Of a DNA stretch of 43,857 nucleotides, positions 24,242-33,324 are shown in pieces. Every line of letters starts with the position of its first letter. Position 1 is the stretch's first letter. A model generated the notes under the pieces. The model saw only the letters and a program-made list of their open reading frames with translations, was not told the DNA's origin and did not search any database. Location of the stretch: the NCBI GenBank assembly GCA_944325335.1, contig CALUZR010000027.1, forward strand, positions 1 through 43,857. The letters are read 5' to 3'. Origin of the DNA: an uncultured Parabacteroides sp. GTDB lineage: Bacteria > Bacteroidota > Bacteroidia > Bacteroidales > Tannerellaceae. The position numbers were made by a program, and so were the translations under genes.

Positions 24242-25588
24242 TTAAAGCCTAAGCGGCGTCCCGTTATAGAAATCCAGTATCTTCGTGCGGAGGATGAACT
24301 CGTATTTTGCCTGCGCTTCTTCGGCCAGGCTCTTGGCGTAGTTCGTTTTAGCCTCGTTGTATTCGAAGACAGAGGATTTGCCGGCTTCGTACCGTTCGCG
24401 GGCATACTGGAAGGCGGTGTGGGTGGCTTCGACGGAACGGCCCGTCGCGCGGTATTTGCTCTGGGCGGCCGTCGCGTTGTAGTAGGCTTGCTGGATTTCT
24501 TTATAGAGTGCCTTCTTGGTGTTCTCCATCAAGAGCTCCTGGTTGTGGATGTTCAGCTTGGCCGTCCGGACGTTGTTGCGCGTCTGGAAACGGTTGAAAA
24601 GTGGAATCGTGAGCGAGAAGCCGATGGTCTTGCGTCCGTTCTGGTCCAGCTGGTCGGCAAACGAGGGTGAATCGATATCGCCCGTATAATAATGGTAATA
24701 GCCATTCGAATAGCTGGCGCCGAACGAGAGCTGCGGGAAATAGTAAGAGCGTGCCACCTTCAGTTGCTTCTTCTGGCTTTCCAAGAGATATTCCTGCTCT
24801 TTGATTTGCGGTTTGAAGGCAACGGCATGTGCGTAGATATCGTCGGGCGGAAGGATGCTGCCGAGGTACTGCTGCACGGCGTCGAGCGTGTCGGGCGTTT
24901 GGACGTCGAACGCTTCGCCGCTGCGCTCCATCTCCAGGCTCTGAGCCAGGTCGAGCAGGGCGAGGCGGACGTTGTTCTCGGCTTCCGTGCGGGAGACTTC
25001 GTCGTTGGCGGCTTGCGCCTTGATGTCGTAGAGTTGGGAGAGCGGCACCTTCCCGGCATTCACCATTGCTTCGGTCTTTACCACTTGCTCTTCGCTATAG
25101 GCCAACTGGAGCTCGGCGATGCGCAATAATTCTTTATTATAAAGTGCTTGCAAGTAATAACCGGCAATCTGGATGGAGAGATCTTCCTTCGCACGGTTGA
25201 GGTTCTCGACAGCAGCCCGGAGGTTCAACCGCTTGGCGGCAATGTCGCTCGGCGTGCGGAGCCCGTCGAAGATGGGCATCGTAAGCGAGACCGACGCCGA
25301 GGTGTTCGACGAGTTCTGGTCCGCAATCACGCCGGTACGCGAAGGTGAACGTCCGAAGTCGAAGTTTTGTCCTACCGAAGCATTCAAGTCGGGCAGCCAG
25401 CTGAATTTGCTGGTATGCAGTTCCACTTCGCGCGCTTGGTGTTCCACTTCGCGTTGTTTCAGGTCGATGTTATGTTCCAAGGCATAGCGGATGCACTCTT
25501 CCAAGGTCCATTGCTTGGTTGGCTCTGTCGTGGCGAAGCCGGTGAGGCTTGCCCAGAGGAGGAACGTGGTGATAATCGTTGTTTTCAT
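24242..25588 (-). CDS. TolC-family outer-membrane efflux protein
   Basis: 448 residues; signal peptide MKTTIITTFLLWASLTGFA, then WTLEECIRYALEHNIDLKQ, the usual first helix of outer-membrane efflux proteins, and two repeats of long helices plus beta strands. The second half has NVRTAKLNIHNQELLMENTKKALYKEIQQAYYNA and EYNEAKTNYAKSLAEEAQAKYEF. It forms the outer-membrane exit duct of the tripartite pump made with the adaptor 15 bases upstream and the ABC permeases and ATPase beyond. It is the last gene of the operon. The substrate is not evident. Confidence 0.92.
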   Translation of the reverse strand: MKTTIITTFLLWASLTGFATTEPTKQWTLEECIRYALEHNIDLKQREVEHQAREVELHTSKFSWLPDLNASVGQNFDFGRSPSRTGVIADQNSSNTSASVSLTMPIFDGLRTPSDIAAKRLNLRAAVENLNRAKEDLSIQIAGYYLQALYNKELLRIAELQLAYSEEQVVKTEAMVNAGKVPLSQLYDIKAQAANDEVSRTEAENNVRLALLDLAQSLEMERSGEAFDVQTPDTLDAVQQYLGSILPPDDIYAHAVAFKPQIKEQEYLLESQKKQLKVARSYYFPQLSFGASYSNGYYHYYTGDIDSPSFADQLDQNGRKTIGFSLTIPLFNRFQTRNNVRTAKLNIHNQELLMENTKKALYKEIQQAYYNATAAQSKYRATGRSVEATHTAFQYARERYEAGKSSVFEYNEAKTNYAKSLAEEAQAKYEFILRTKILDFYNGTPLRL

Positions 25589-25603
25589 ACGCTTTCCGGG
25601 TGT

Positions 25604-26719
25604 TTAGGGTTGGGGAATGGCGGCTCCGCGTAGGGAGTCGTCGGTGGTAAGTCCTGCTTTTACTTCGATGTTGATGCCATCCGAGAGCCCGATCTGGATT
25701 GGATGTTTCTCGAACACCTGCTCCGGCTTCTCCTGTTTCAAGAGATAGACGAAGGTCGAATCTCCTTGGAACTCGACCGTGCTTTCGGGAATCGTCAGTA
25801 CGCTGTCCGCCCGTTCGAGGATGATTTCCGCATTCGCACTATAACCGGCTCGGATAAAGGCATCTTCCGGCACCTGGAGCGCGGCCTTGATCTCAAACTG
25901 GATGGCCCCGTTCTCTTCCACGCCTTTGGGCGAGACATACTCCAGGTGCGCGTCGAGCTTCCGGCTCTCCATGGCGCCGATGGTGAGGATGATAGGCATC
26001 CCTTCGTGGATGCGCCCGATTTCCGTCTCATCCACATTGCCTTTGAATATCATGTCGTTCATGTCGGCCACGGTGGCGATGGTCGTCCCGTCGTTGAAGT
26101 TGTTCGCCTGGATGACGGAGTTGCCCACCTTCACGGGCACGTCCAATATCATGCCGTCGATGGTGCTCCGTATCTGCGTGGTGCTCGTCACGTTCGAGTT
26201 CTTCGAGATGCCGTCGCGCACGATTTCCAATTCGCTTTGCGCCGTGTTGCGTTCCTCTACGGCCTTGTCGTAATTGGCTTGGCTCGTCTCGAACTCTTCC
26301 CGCGCGATGACGCCCTGCTCAAACAGCTGCTTGTCGCGTTTGTAGACCTCTTCCACCTGTTTCAGCGAGATTTCGGCCACGTTCACCCGCGATTCGGAGC
26401 TATTCAGTTGCACCATTTCGGGGATGACTTTGATGGTGGCGATGATTTCGCCCGCCTTTACCATCTGCCCTGCCTCTTTCTTGATTTCGGCGATGATGCC
26501 CGAGATTTGCGGCTTGATTTCCACTTCGTAGCGCGGCTCCACGTTGCCTGTGGCCACGGCTTTCGTCTCGATGCTTCCCTTTTTGGGTTTCACCACCTCG
26601 TAGACCGTTACCACCGGTTGCGCCTTTTTCCAAAGGAAATAGAAAGTCCCGATGACTGCCGCCGCGATGCACGTCAGCAGCACGGTGCGCATGATTTTCT
26701 TGATAACTCTGTTTTTCAT
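25604..26719 (-). CDS. Periplasmic adaptor (MacA/HlyD-type membrane fusion protein)
   Basis: 371 residues. One N-terminal membrane anchor (about residues 8-30, RTVLLTCIAAAVIGTFYFLW), a lipoyl-like barrel with ATGNVEPRYEVEIKPQISG and the matching half VPVKVGNSV, a helical hairpin (about 105-170) and C-terminal beta domains (EIGRIHEGMPIILTIG, AGYSANAEIILERADSVLTIPESTV). It links the inner-membrane ABC permeases with TolC. Its start is separated from the permease gene by 325 bases of tandem palindromic repeats, while the gap to tolC is 15 bases. The MacA resemblance suggests export of a hydrophobic compound, peptide or lipoprotein-like substrate, but this is not determined. Confidence 0.9.
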   Translation of the reverse strand: MKNRVIKKIMRTVLLTCIAAAVIGTFYFLWKKAQPVVTVYEVVKPKKGSIETKAVATGNVEPRYEVEIKPQISGIIAEIKKEAGQMVKAGEIIATIKVIPEMVQLNSSESRVNVAEISLKQVEEVYKRDKQLFEQGVIAREEFETSQANYDKAVEERNTAQSELEIVRDGISKNSNVTSTTQIRSTIDGMILDVPVKVGNSVIQANNFNDGTTIATVADMNDMIFKGNVDETEIGRIHEGMPIILTIGAMESRKLDAHLEYVSPKGVEENGAIQFEIKAALQVPEDAFIRAGYSANAEIILERADSVLTIPESTVEFQGDSTFVYLLKQEKPEQVFEKHPIQIGLSDGINIEVKAGLTTDDSLRGAAIPQP

Positions 26720-26778
26720 ATCCTTGTTGCTTTTAGTTATTTATTCTTTTCGTGCTTGTCTGTATAAAACTAAATGGA

Positions 26779-27003
26779 ATTTTTGCTGTTTCTGCATGGG
26801 AATAATAAAGAATCTGGGGTTCTTTGCTGTTACCGTGTGGGAATAGTAAGGAACCTGGGGTTCTTTGCCGTTCCCGTGCGGGAATAGAAAAGAGACTGGG
26901 GTTCTTTTCCATTCCCGCGCGGGAATAGTGAGGAAACCGGGGTTCTTTGTCATTCCCGTGCTGAAACGATAAAAAGACTCGGTCTCTTTGTTATTCCCGT
27001 GCC
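26779..27003. repeat. About five 41-bp tandem repeats, each with two palindromes, inside an operon
   Basis: The phrase GGGGTTCTTT recurs with its TTCTTT starting at 26820, 26861, 26902 and 26943, an exact 41-bp period, with decayed copies on both sides. Each unit carries TTCCCG(T/C)GCGGGAA and a second palindrome around AGGAACCTGGGGTTCTTT. The repeats stand between the second permease gene and the adaptor gene of the efflux operon, on the transcribed strand. They would fold into a row of hairpins in the mRNA. The rest of the 325-base gap holds nothing I recognise. Confidence 0.75.
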
Positions 27004-27044
27004 AAGATGGTCGATTACCCCTTGTCTTTCCGTATCTTCTCTCC

Positions 27045-28307
27045 TTATTCATCCCGTAATGCATCGATTGCTTTGATTTGCATGGCGCGCCAAGCCGGAA
27101 TCAACCCGGCCAACAGTCCGCTGAAGAGGAGGACGATGGTCGCAGCCACGGCGATTTGTATATTCACGCTGGGGTCTTTCAGGATGATGTTGTCACTCGG
27201 AATCGCCAGGAGCAGGCGGTTCGCCAAATCGAGGAGGAAGACGCCGCAGCTCAGTCCGAGGAGGCCCGCCATCGCCGTCAGCATCAAGCTTTCGCTCATG
27301 ACTTGCGAAATGATGTCGAACGGTTTTGCGCCCAACGCCCGGCGGACGCCAATCTCCTTGGTACGCTCCTTGACCGTCACCATCATGATGTTGCTCACGC
27401 CAATGACGCCCGCCAAGAGCGTGCCCATGCCGACAATCCAAACCAGGATGTCGATGCCGAGGAAAAGGTTGAAGAAGGTGGCGAACATCTCGGCGAAGTT
27501 GATCACCATCAGCGCTTGCGGGTCGTCTGGGGCAATGTTGTTGGGCTGGAAGATGATTTGCTTGGCCTGCGCGATGACTCCGTTCACATCGTAGCCCGGC
27601 AGGACGCTGGCCGCCACCAGGAAAATCTCATCGCCCAAGTGCATGCTTTGTTGCAACGCGCTGAAGGGGATGAAGACGCTCTCGGCGGCGCGCCCGTTGA
27701 TGCTGATGTTCGACGATTTCGCCTTGGCCACGCCCACCACTTGGTAGTAGAGCCCGTTCACGCGGATGTATTTCCCGCACGGGTTGCCGCCCTGGAAGAG
27801 CGTCTGGTTGACATCCTCGCCGATGACGCACACCTTGCGCCGCTCGTGCTCGTCGATTTGGTTCAGCAGCCGGCCGAAGAGGGGCGACATGGCCTCGATG
27901 CCGAAATAGGCGGGCGTGATTCCTTTCACATGGTACGTGCCGCTCTTCTGCCCGTAGACGACGTTCTTGTCGCTGCTTGCGCCGAATATCATGGGGGCGA
28001 TTTGGTCGATTCCTTCCACTTCGCGCTGGATGTTCGTGACGTCGCGGTTGCGCAAGTTCCATTCCCGCCCTTTGTTGAATCCCTTGTACGAGATGCTCGT
28101 GCGGTCGGAAAAGAAGAAGAAGGAATTGGTGGTAAAACCTTCCGTCTCGCCCAGCACGGCATTCTTCAGTCCGGTACCCGCGCCCAACAAGAGGACGAGC
28201 ATCAGAATGCCCCAGAAGACGCCGAAGCAGGTGAGGAGGCTCCGCGTCTTGTTGCGGGTGATGGTGACCCATATCTCAATCCATCTGTCTCTGTCGAATA
28301 ATAACAT
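27045..28307 (-). CDS. ABC transporter permease (MacB/FtsX type), second copy
   Basis: 420 residues with the MacB layout: one N-terminal membrane segment (TRSLLTCFGVFWGILMLVLL), a large periplasmic domain (about 50-280), then three C-terminal membrane segments including LVWIVGMGTLLAGVIGVSNIMMVTV followed by the coupling motif RTKEIGVRRALGAKPFDI. No ATPase domain is fused, so it depends on the separate ATPase. It starts 22 bases after the first permease and is its paralogue, so the two probably form a heterodimer. A TolC and MacA-like adaptor downstream mark it as a tripartite efflux system. Confidence 0.92.
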   Translation of the reverse strand: MLLFDRDRWIEIWVTITRNKTRSLLTCFGVFWGILMLVLLLGAGTGLKNAVLGETEGFTTNSFFFFSDRTSISYKGFNKGREWNLRNRDVTNIQREVEGIDQIAPMIFGASSDKNVVYGQKSGTYHVKGITPAYFGIEAMSPLFGRLLNQIDEHERRKVCVIGEDVNQTLFQGGNPCGKYIRVNGLYYQVVGVAKAKSSNISINGRAAESVFIPFSALQQSMHLGDEIFLVAASVLPGYDVNGVIAQAKQIIFQPNNIAPDDPQALMVINFAEMFATFFNLFLGIDILVWIVGMGTLLAGVIGVSNIMMVTVKERTKEIGVRRALGAKPFDIISQVMSESLMLTAMAGLLGLSCGVFLLDLANRLLLAIPSDNIILKDPSVNIQIAVAATIVLLFSGLLAGLIPAWRAMQIKAIDALRDE

Positions 28308-28329
28308 ACGCTCAATAATTCTTCATTCT

Positions 28330-29592
28330 TCATTCACTACGCATGGCTTCGATCGCACTGATGCTGACAGCCTTTCGAGCCGGGAAATAACCTGCGAGGA
28401 CACCGGCCGCCACAATCAGGAGCGTCGAGGCGAGGGCGATGCCGAGATTCACGGTCGGGTTGAGAAAGACCGTTCCGCCCTGTCCCGCGTTCTGCCCGAC
28501 ACCGGCCGCCTCCATGCCGCTATTAATCAACTCTGTCAAACCAATGCCCGATAACATGCCTACATAACCAAAGACCGCCGTGACCAGGATCGACTCGGTA
28601 ATCACGAGCCGCAAGATCGATGCCGGTTTCGCGCCAATGGCTTTGCGGATGCCGAACTCCTTGGTGCGCTCGCGGACGGTAATCAGCATGATGTTGCTCA
28701 CGCCCACGATGCCCGCGACGAGCGTCCCGATACCCACGACCCAGATGAAGAGCGTGATGCCGTTCATGACGTTGTTCATCATGCGGAAGCTCTCGGCCGT
28801 ATTCCAAAGTCCGATGGCGTTCGTGTCGGAAGGGTCGAACCGGTGGAGTCGCGCCATGACGGCCCGGAACTCCTTTTCGAACTGCTCGTTCGCCTCTTCG
28901 CTCACGACGCCTTGCAACGTGAACGAAAAACTACTGAAGCCATATCCTTTATTATATAAGGTACGGGCGGTGGTGAAGGGAATGTAGGCCGGGGCGTTGC
29001 TGCTCTTGTCATCGTCGTTGTAGATGCCGATGACTTGCCACATCAATCCGCCCGCCTTCACGTATTGGCCCAGCGCGTGGCCTTGGGGAAACAAGACTTC
29101 GGCCATGCGGGGGCTGAGGACGATTACTTTCCGCTCGCCGTGCATGTCCAGTTCGTTGAGGAAGCGGCCGTTTTGGGCATCCACATTGACGTAATTGATT
29201 TTCGCATGGTCGGGGAAGACACCCTGCATTTGTCCGCTGATGTATTCGGCACCGACATAGAGCGTATCGTTGTGCCACACGTTTGCCGACATGAGGTCAA
29301 TCTCCGGAAACAATTCACGCAGGATGGGCAAGTCCGTCTCTTTGAAGCGGATTTCCCGTCCAGACTGCATTCCTTTCCAAGGTTTATTGGTATAACCATT
29401 CCACACCTGGACTTTATTCATCGACATATTCCTGAAGTTGTGCATCACGCCGTTGCGCAATCCGTTACCCGCCGCGAGGAGGACAATCAGCATAAAGATG
29501 CCCCACGCGACGGAGAAGCCCGTCAGGAACGTCCTCAGTTTGTTCTGCCGGATGGTGCTCCAGATTTCCCGGAAGTTATCGAAATCAAACAT
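28330..29592 (-). CDS. ABC transporter permease (MacB/FtsX type), first copy
   Basis: 420 residues with the same layout as the next permease: an N-terminal membrane segment ([20 protein letters not shown]), a periplasmic domain, and C-terminal membrane segments with [20 protein letters not shown] and the coupling motif [15 protein letters not shown]. Its start overlaps the end of the ATPase gene by 8 bases, which indicates translational coupling. The likely partner is the paralogue 22 bases downstream. Confidence 0.92.
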   Translation of the reverse strand: MFDFDNFREIWSTIRQNKLRTFLTGFSVAWGIFMLIVLLAAGNGLRNGVMHNFRNMSMNKVQVWNGYTNKPWKGMQSGREIRFKETDLPILRELFPEIDLMSANVWHNDTLYVGAEYISGQMQGVFPDHAKINYVNVDAQNGRFLNELDMHGERKVIVLSPRMAEVLFPQGHALGQYVKAGGLMWQVIGIYNDDDKSSNAPAYIPFTTARTLYNKGYGFSSFSFTLQGVVSEEANEQFEKEFRAVMARLHRFDPSDTNAIGLWNTAESFRMMNNVMNGITLFIWVVGIGTLVAGIVGVSNIMLITVRERTKEFGIRKAIGAKPASILRLVITESILVTAVFGYVGMLSGIGLTELINSGMEAAGVGQNAGQGGTVFLNPTVNLGIALASTLLIVAAGVLAGYFPARKAVSISAIEAMRSE

Positions 29593-30268
29593 GGCCTTTT
29601 CCTTTCTCGATGCTAAAGATGACGCCGTCTTTCAGGCGGATGATGCGGTCGGTCGCGTCGGCCACGGAGGGCTCGTGGGTGACGATGACCATCGTCATGC
29701 CCTCGCGGTTCACCCTTCGGAGCAGCTCCATCACCTCGACCGTGGTCTTGCTATCCAATGCCCCCGTCGGCTCATCGGCCAGGATGATTTGCGGATGGGC
29801 GATCAGGGCACGGGCGATGGCGACACGCTGCTTCTGTCCGCCGGACATCTCGTTAGGCATGTGCTCTGCCCAATCTTTCAAACCAACCATATCCAGGTAT
29901 TCCATCGCCATCGCGTTGCGTTTCTTCCGGTTGATGCCTTGGTAATAGAGCGGGAGGGCAACATTCTCGACCGCATTCTTGAACGATATCAGGTTGAACG
30001 ACTGGAACACAAAGCCAATCATCCGGTTTCGGAGTTCAGCCGCGGCGCTTTCGCTTAGGTCTTTGATCAATTGGCCGTTCAGTCGATAAGTCCCTGTATC
30101 ATACGTGTCCAATACGCCTAAGATATTCAGCAACGTCGACTTGCCTGAACCGGAAGCGCCCATTATCGAAACCATTTCCCCCTTCCCGATATCCAAATCA
30201 ATGCCTTTCAGTACATGGAGCGGCGCTCCGTTGTAATACGTTTTATTGAGATTCCGAAGTTCAATCAT
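29585..30268 (-). CDS. ABC transporter ATP-binding protein (MacB/LolD type)
   Basis: 227 residues. Walker [10 protein letters not shown] at 37-45, Q-loop Gln89, signature SGGQK at 142-146, Walker B ILADE at 162-166 followed by PTGALD, and the switch His198. The size and the D-E-PTGALD stretch are typical of the ATPases that work with FtsX/MacB-type permeases. First gene of the five-gene efflux operon. A -7 box lies 32 bases before the start codon. Confidence 0.94.
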   Translation of the reverse strand: MIELRNLNKTYYNGAPLHVLKGIDLDIGKGEMVSIMGASGSGKSTLLNILGVLDTYDTGTYRLNGQLIKDLSESAAAELRNRMIGFVFQSFNLISFKNAVENVALPLYYQGINRKKRNAMAMEYLDMVGLKDWAEHMPNEMSGGQKQRVAIARALIAHPQIILADEPTGALDSKTTVEVMELLRRVNREGMTMVIVTHEPSVADATDRIIRLKDGVIFSIEKGKGHV

Positions 30269-30299
30269 CTGCTTATTGTTTTCTAAATTTAAAACGGTG

Positions 30300-30307
30300 C
30301 AAATATA
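30300..30307 (-). promoter_or_regulatory. -7 box (TATATTTG) for the efflux operon
   Basis: An exact TAnnTTTG match on the minus strand, 31 bases upstream of the ATPase start codon. No convincing -33 element is seen. Confidence 0.5.
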
Positions 30308-30458
30308 TGTACAATTCTATATACCTTGTATCGCATAGTATTCTTAATTATGAAAGATTAACGGAAGAAAGAAAAGACTCCCCTGGCAAACTTCCACACC
30401 CCGGCATGAAAACTTTCGTTGCTGCCTATCTTTTCTCCGCGTATCGTCGATATTTGTG

Positions 30459-30510
30459 TATCTTTAGCCTAAAGATGCATATCTTCAAGCTAAAGATAGA
30501 GATTTTCTCG
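30459..30510. repeat. Two 21-bp palindromic units of the TATCTTTAG family
   Basis: TATCTTTAGCCTAAAGATG starts at 30459 and TATCTTCAAGCTAAAGATA at 30480, exactly 21 bp apart. The following bases to about 30510 (CTAAAGATAGAGATTTTCTC) are the exact reverse complement of the left arm of the array at 7418. It sits in the 410-base divergent space between the efflux operon and the DUF1573 operon, which otherwise holds only the two -7 boxes. Confidence 0.7.
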
Positions 30511-30641
30511 TTGTCTTTTCCTTTTTTCTCCGGCATGTTTTTACTTATTTATCCCGGTGAAAAAGAAAGGGTAAGAGGGGCGATTTTGAAAAAGGTGCGA
30601 AAAAAAGCGGAAGAAGCGCAAGGGCATTGCGTCTTTATCGC

Positions 30642-30649
30642 TATATTTG
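30642..30649 (+). promoter_or_regulatory. -7 box (TATATTTG) for the DUF1573/meaB operon
   Basis: An exact TAnnTTTG match 29 bases before the ATG at 30679. Confidence 0.5.
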
Positions 30650-30678
30650 TGCATTATTTATCAAAACAGAGAGAAAAG

Positions 30679-31065
30679 ATGAAACGTATTATTTTCATGC
30701 TGGCCGTGATGATGCTCTCGATCGGGCTTGCGGCGGCGCAACAAAAACAGGCGGTGATTTCGGCCAAAGAAACGTCGTATGACTTTGGCATTATTCAGGA
30801 AGCGGACGGGAAAGTCGCACATACGTTTGTGATAGACAATACAGGGACGGGCCCGCTGGTCATTACCCGCGTGATTGCTTCGTGTGGTTGCACGACGCCG
30901 GAATGGACCAAAGAACCGATCGCACCGGGAAAGAGCGGCGAGGTAAAGATAACCTACAACCCTGCGAATCGTCCGGGCGCGTTTGTCAAGACGATATCCT
31001 TGTATAGCAACGGAAAGAAAGGCAGCTTTATCCTGACGATAAAAGGCAAAGTAGTAGGCAAATAA
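30679..31065 (+). CDS. DUF1573 (ASPM-SPD-2-Hydin-like) exported protein, single domain
   Basis: 128 residues from the ATG at 30679, where a signal peptide (MKRIIFMLAVMMLSIGLAAAQ) begins; the open frame extends upstream, but that part crosses the promoter and a palindrome array. The single Ig-like DUF1573 domain shows YDFGIIQEADGKVAHTF, NTGTGPLVITRV, the family hallmark ASCGCTTPEWT, and GEVKITYNP. Function is unknown in this family; it is periplasmic or outer-membrane in Bacteroidetes. The next gene carries a longer relative 25 bases downstream. Confidence 0.88.
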   Translation: MKRIIFMLAVMMLSIGLAAAQQKQAVISAKETSYDFGIIQEADGKVAHTFVIDNTGTGPLVITRVIASCGCTTPEWTKEPIAPGKSGEVKITYNPANRPGAFVKTISLYSNGKKGSFILTIKGKVVGK

Positions 31066-31090
31066 GGAATCGAATAAAGTAGACGGGGTT

Positions 31091-32203
31091 ATGCGCAAGT
31101 TCGGTTGGCAAATAGGAATGGTGTGCTTTTTCTGGCTCTTGGCGATGTGTGCGGGAGCGCAAGGGAAGGCGCAGATCGGTGTAGACAAGCAAGTGTTCAA
31201 CTTTGGCACGATTGAAGAGGCGAAAGGGTTGGCGAGCCATGTCTTTCAGATAAAGAATACGGGCGATGCACCGCTGGTCATTTCGCGTGTGACGGCTTCG
31301 TGCGGTTGCACCCGGCCGGAATGGACTAAAAAGCCGATTGCGGTGGGCGAAAGCGGGGAGCTGAAGGTGACTTACAACCCCAAAGGCCGCCCGGGTCCTT
31401 TCTATAAAACGATTACCATTTATAGCAATGCGGGAAAGCCTCGCTACAATGTAGCGATTAAAGGAAATGTGACACCCAAGCCAGCCGCGCCGACCTTTAC
31501 GTATCCCTACGCCATCGGCCATCTGAAACTGCACACCAAGACGGTGTTGTACAATAATCTACGGCAAAACGAGACACTGGGCGAGAAGATCAGCATCAAG
31601 AACGACGGGAAGACTTCGGTCTCGGTCGAGATTGGCAAGCTGCCCCATTTCCTGACCGCCGACGTGCGTCCTGTTTCTTTGAAGCCGGGCGAAGTGGGCG
31701 AGATTACTTTCTTGATGGACGGACGCGTGATGAAGCATAAAGGACGCCACCGGGTGAAAGTGCCGCTCGTGGTAAAAGCCGTGGGTGAAAAGGAGGTTGA
31801 GGAAGAAATCTTCGTGGCTGCCAACGTGATAGACGACTTTAGCAAGTTGAGCGCCAAAGAGAAGGCCAAAGGACCGGCCATCCATATTTCCGGCACGCTG
31901 CTCGACTTTGGCGAAGTGCCCTCGAAGAAGAGCGTCATCCCGTTCATAGGCAATAAATTGACGGGTACGGTCGAGATTACCAACCGCGGAAAAGAGGATT
32001 TGGTGATTTATAGCTTCACGTCCGACGACGAGCGCATTTCCATCAACCGTGGGAAAAAGACCATCAAGCCGGGCGAGACAACCACTTACAAAGTCTCTAT
32101 CCGCCCCAAAGACGTGAAAGTACGCCTCGAAGCATTAGTGAATATCATTAGTAACGACCCGAACGGGCCCGTACGCCTCCTAAAGGTGACGGCCCATAAA
32201 TAA
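31091..32203 (+). CDS. DUF1573 exported protein with extra Ig-like domains
   Basis: 370 residues. Signal peptide MRKFGWQIGMVCFFWLLAMCAGA, then a DUF1573 domain (about 28-130) with FNFGTIEEAKG, NTGDAPLVISRV and ASCGCTRPEWT, closely parallel to the preceding gene. Two further Ig-like modules follow: about 138-240, and about 255-370 (HISGTLLDFGEVPSKK, then NIISNDPNGPVRLLKV), neither with the Cys-Gly-Cys motif. The tandem order suggests duplication of the domain followed by added modules. It stands 12 bases before meaB, so the three genes probably form an operon, though a functional link with MeaB is not obvious. Confidence 0.87.
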   Translation: MRKFGWQIGMVCFFWLLAMCAGAQGKAQIGVDKQVFNFGTIEEAKGLASHVFQIKNTGDAPLVISRVTASCGCTRPEWTKKPIAVGESGELKVTYNPKGRPGPFYKTITIYSNAGKPRYNVAIKGNVTPKPAAPTFTYPYAIGHLKLHTKTVLYNNLRQNETLGEKISIKNDGKTSVSVEIGKLPHFLTADVRPVSLKPGEVGEITFLMDGRVMKHKGRHRVKVPLVVKAVGEKEVEEEIFVAANVIDDFSKLSAKEKAKGPAIHISGTLLDFGEVPSKKSVIPFIGNKLTGTVEITNRGKEDLVIYSFTSDDERISINRGKKTIKPGETTTYKVSIRPKDVKVRLEALVNIISNDPNGPVRLLKVTAHK

Positions 32204-32215
32204 AACATAAGCGTT

Positions 32216-33307
32216 ATGGAACATCCGGAAAACAACGAAGCCTATAAGGGACTGAAGGTAAACAAAGGGATTGAGAACGCTCCGACCATCAATCCCTATC
32301 TGAAGAAGCGAATCCATCGCCGGGAATATAGTGTGTCCGAGTTTGTGGAAGGCATCTTGAAGGGAAATATCACCATCTTGAGCCAAGCCGTGACGCTCGT
32401 CGAGAGTGCCCGCCATGAGCATCAGGTCGTTGCCCAAGAGATCATCGAGAAGTGCCTTCCTTTTGCCGGACGTTCGATGCGCATCGGCATCACGGGCGTC
32501 CCGGGGGCGGGGAAAAGTACCTCGATCGATGTATTCGGCATGCACCTGATCAAGCAAGGACATAAGCTCGCCGTGCTGGCCATCGACCCGAGTAGCGAAC
32601 GCTCGAAGGGCAGCATCTTGGGCGATAAGACGCGCATGGAAGCGCTTTCGCACGAGAAAGATGCCTTTATCCGTCCTTCTCCTTCGGCGGGTTCGCTGGG
32701 CGGCGTGGCACGGAAGACGCGCGAGACAATCATCCTCTGCGAGGCCGCCGGATTCGATACCGTGTTTGTCGAGACCGTCGGTGTGGGACAGAGCGAGACC
32801 GCTGTCCATTCGATGGTCGATTTCTTCCTCCTGATCCAATTGGCCGGGACGGGCGACGAGCTCCAAGGCATCAAGCGCGGCATCATGGAGATGGCGGACG
32901 GCATCATTATCAACAAAGCGGATGGCGACAATGTGGAAAAGGCCAAGCTCGCCGCCGCCCAATTCCGCAACGCCCTGCATCTTTTTCCGCCTGCCGAGTC
33001 GGGTTGGTTCCCCAAGGTGCTGACTTATTCGGGCTATTATAACTTAGGAATCAAGGAAATCTGGGACATGATAGACGAATACATGGCCTTCACCCGAAAG
33101 AATGGCTATTTCGAATACAAGCGGCGCAAGCAGGCGAAATATTGGATGTACGAGAGCATCAACGACACGCTCCGCGATACGTTCTATACGAATCCCGCCG
33201 TCCAGTCTCAATTAGAAATGACCGAACAGCAGGTGCTCAATAATGAGATCACGCCTTTCACGGCCGCCAAGCGCATGATGGATCTCTTCTTGACGCACAT
33301 CCACTGA
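32216..33307 (+). CDS. meaB: Methylmalonyl-CoA mutase-associated GTPase MeaB (ArgK family)
   Basis: A cytoplasmic G3E-type P-loop GTPase of 363 residues that protects and reloads adenosylcobalamin-dependent methylmalonyl-CoA mutase. Walker A GVPGAGKS at 94-101, DPSSERSKGSILGDKTRM for the switch and Mg site, ETVGVGQSE for the G3 region, and NKADGDN for base recognition. The helical N-terminal extension and C-terminal dimerisation arm are present. The mutase subunits are not in the window. It follows two DUF1573 genes closely and ends against a palindrome array facing hisS. Confidence 0.93.
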   Translation: MEHPENNEAYKGLKVNKGIENAPTINPYLKKRIHRREYSVSEFVEGILKGNITILSQAVTLVESARHEHQVVAQEIIEKCLPFAGRSMRIGITGVPGAGKSTSIDVFGMHLIKQGHKLAVLAIDPSSERSKGSILGDKTRMEALSHEKDAFIRPSPSAGSLGGVARKTRETIILCEAAGFDTVFVETVGVGQSETAVHSMVDFFLLIQLAGTGDELQGIKRGIMEMADGIIINKADGDNVEKAKLAAAQFRNALHLFPPAESGWFPKVLTYSGYYNLGIKEIWDMIDEYMAFTRKNGYFEYKRRKQAKYWMYESINDTLRDTFYTNPAVQSQLEMTEQQVLNNEITPFTAAKRMMDLFLTHIH

Positions 33308-33324
33308 TTTTCTCTTTTTTATAT

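Noticed and set aside
30307..30678. 124-residue N-terminal extension of the first DUF1573 protein
   Set aside because: It crosses the divergent promoter region and the palindrome pair, and the ATG at 30679 starts a clean signal peptide.
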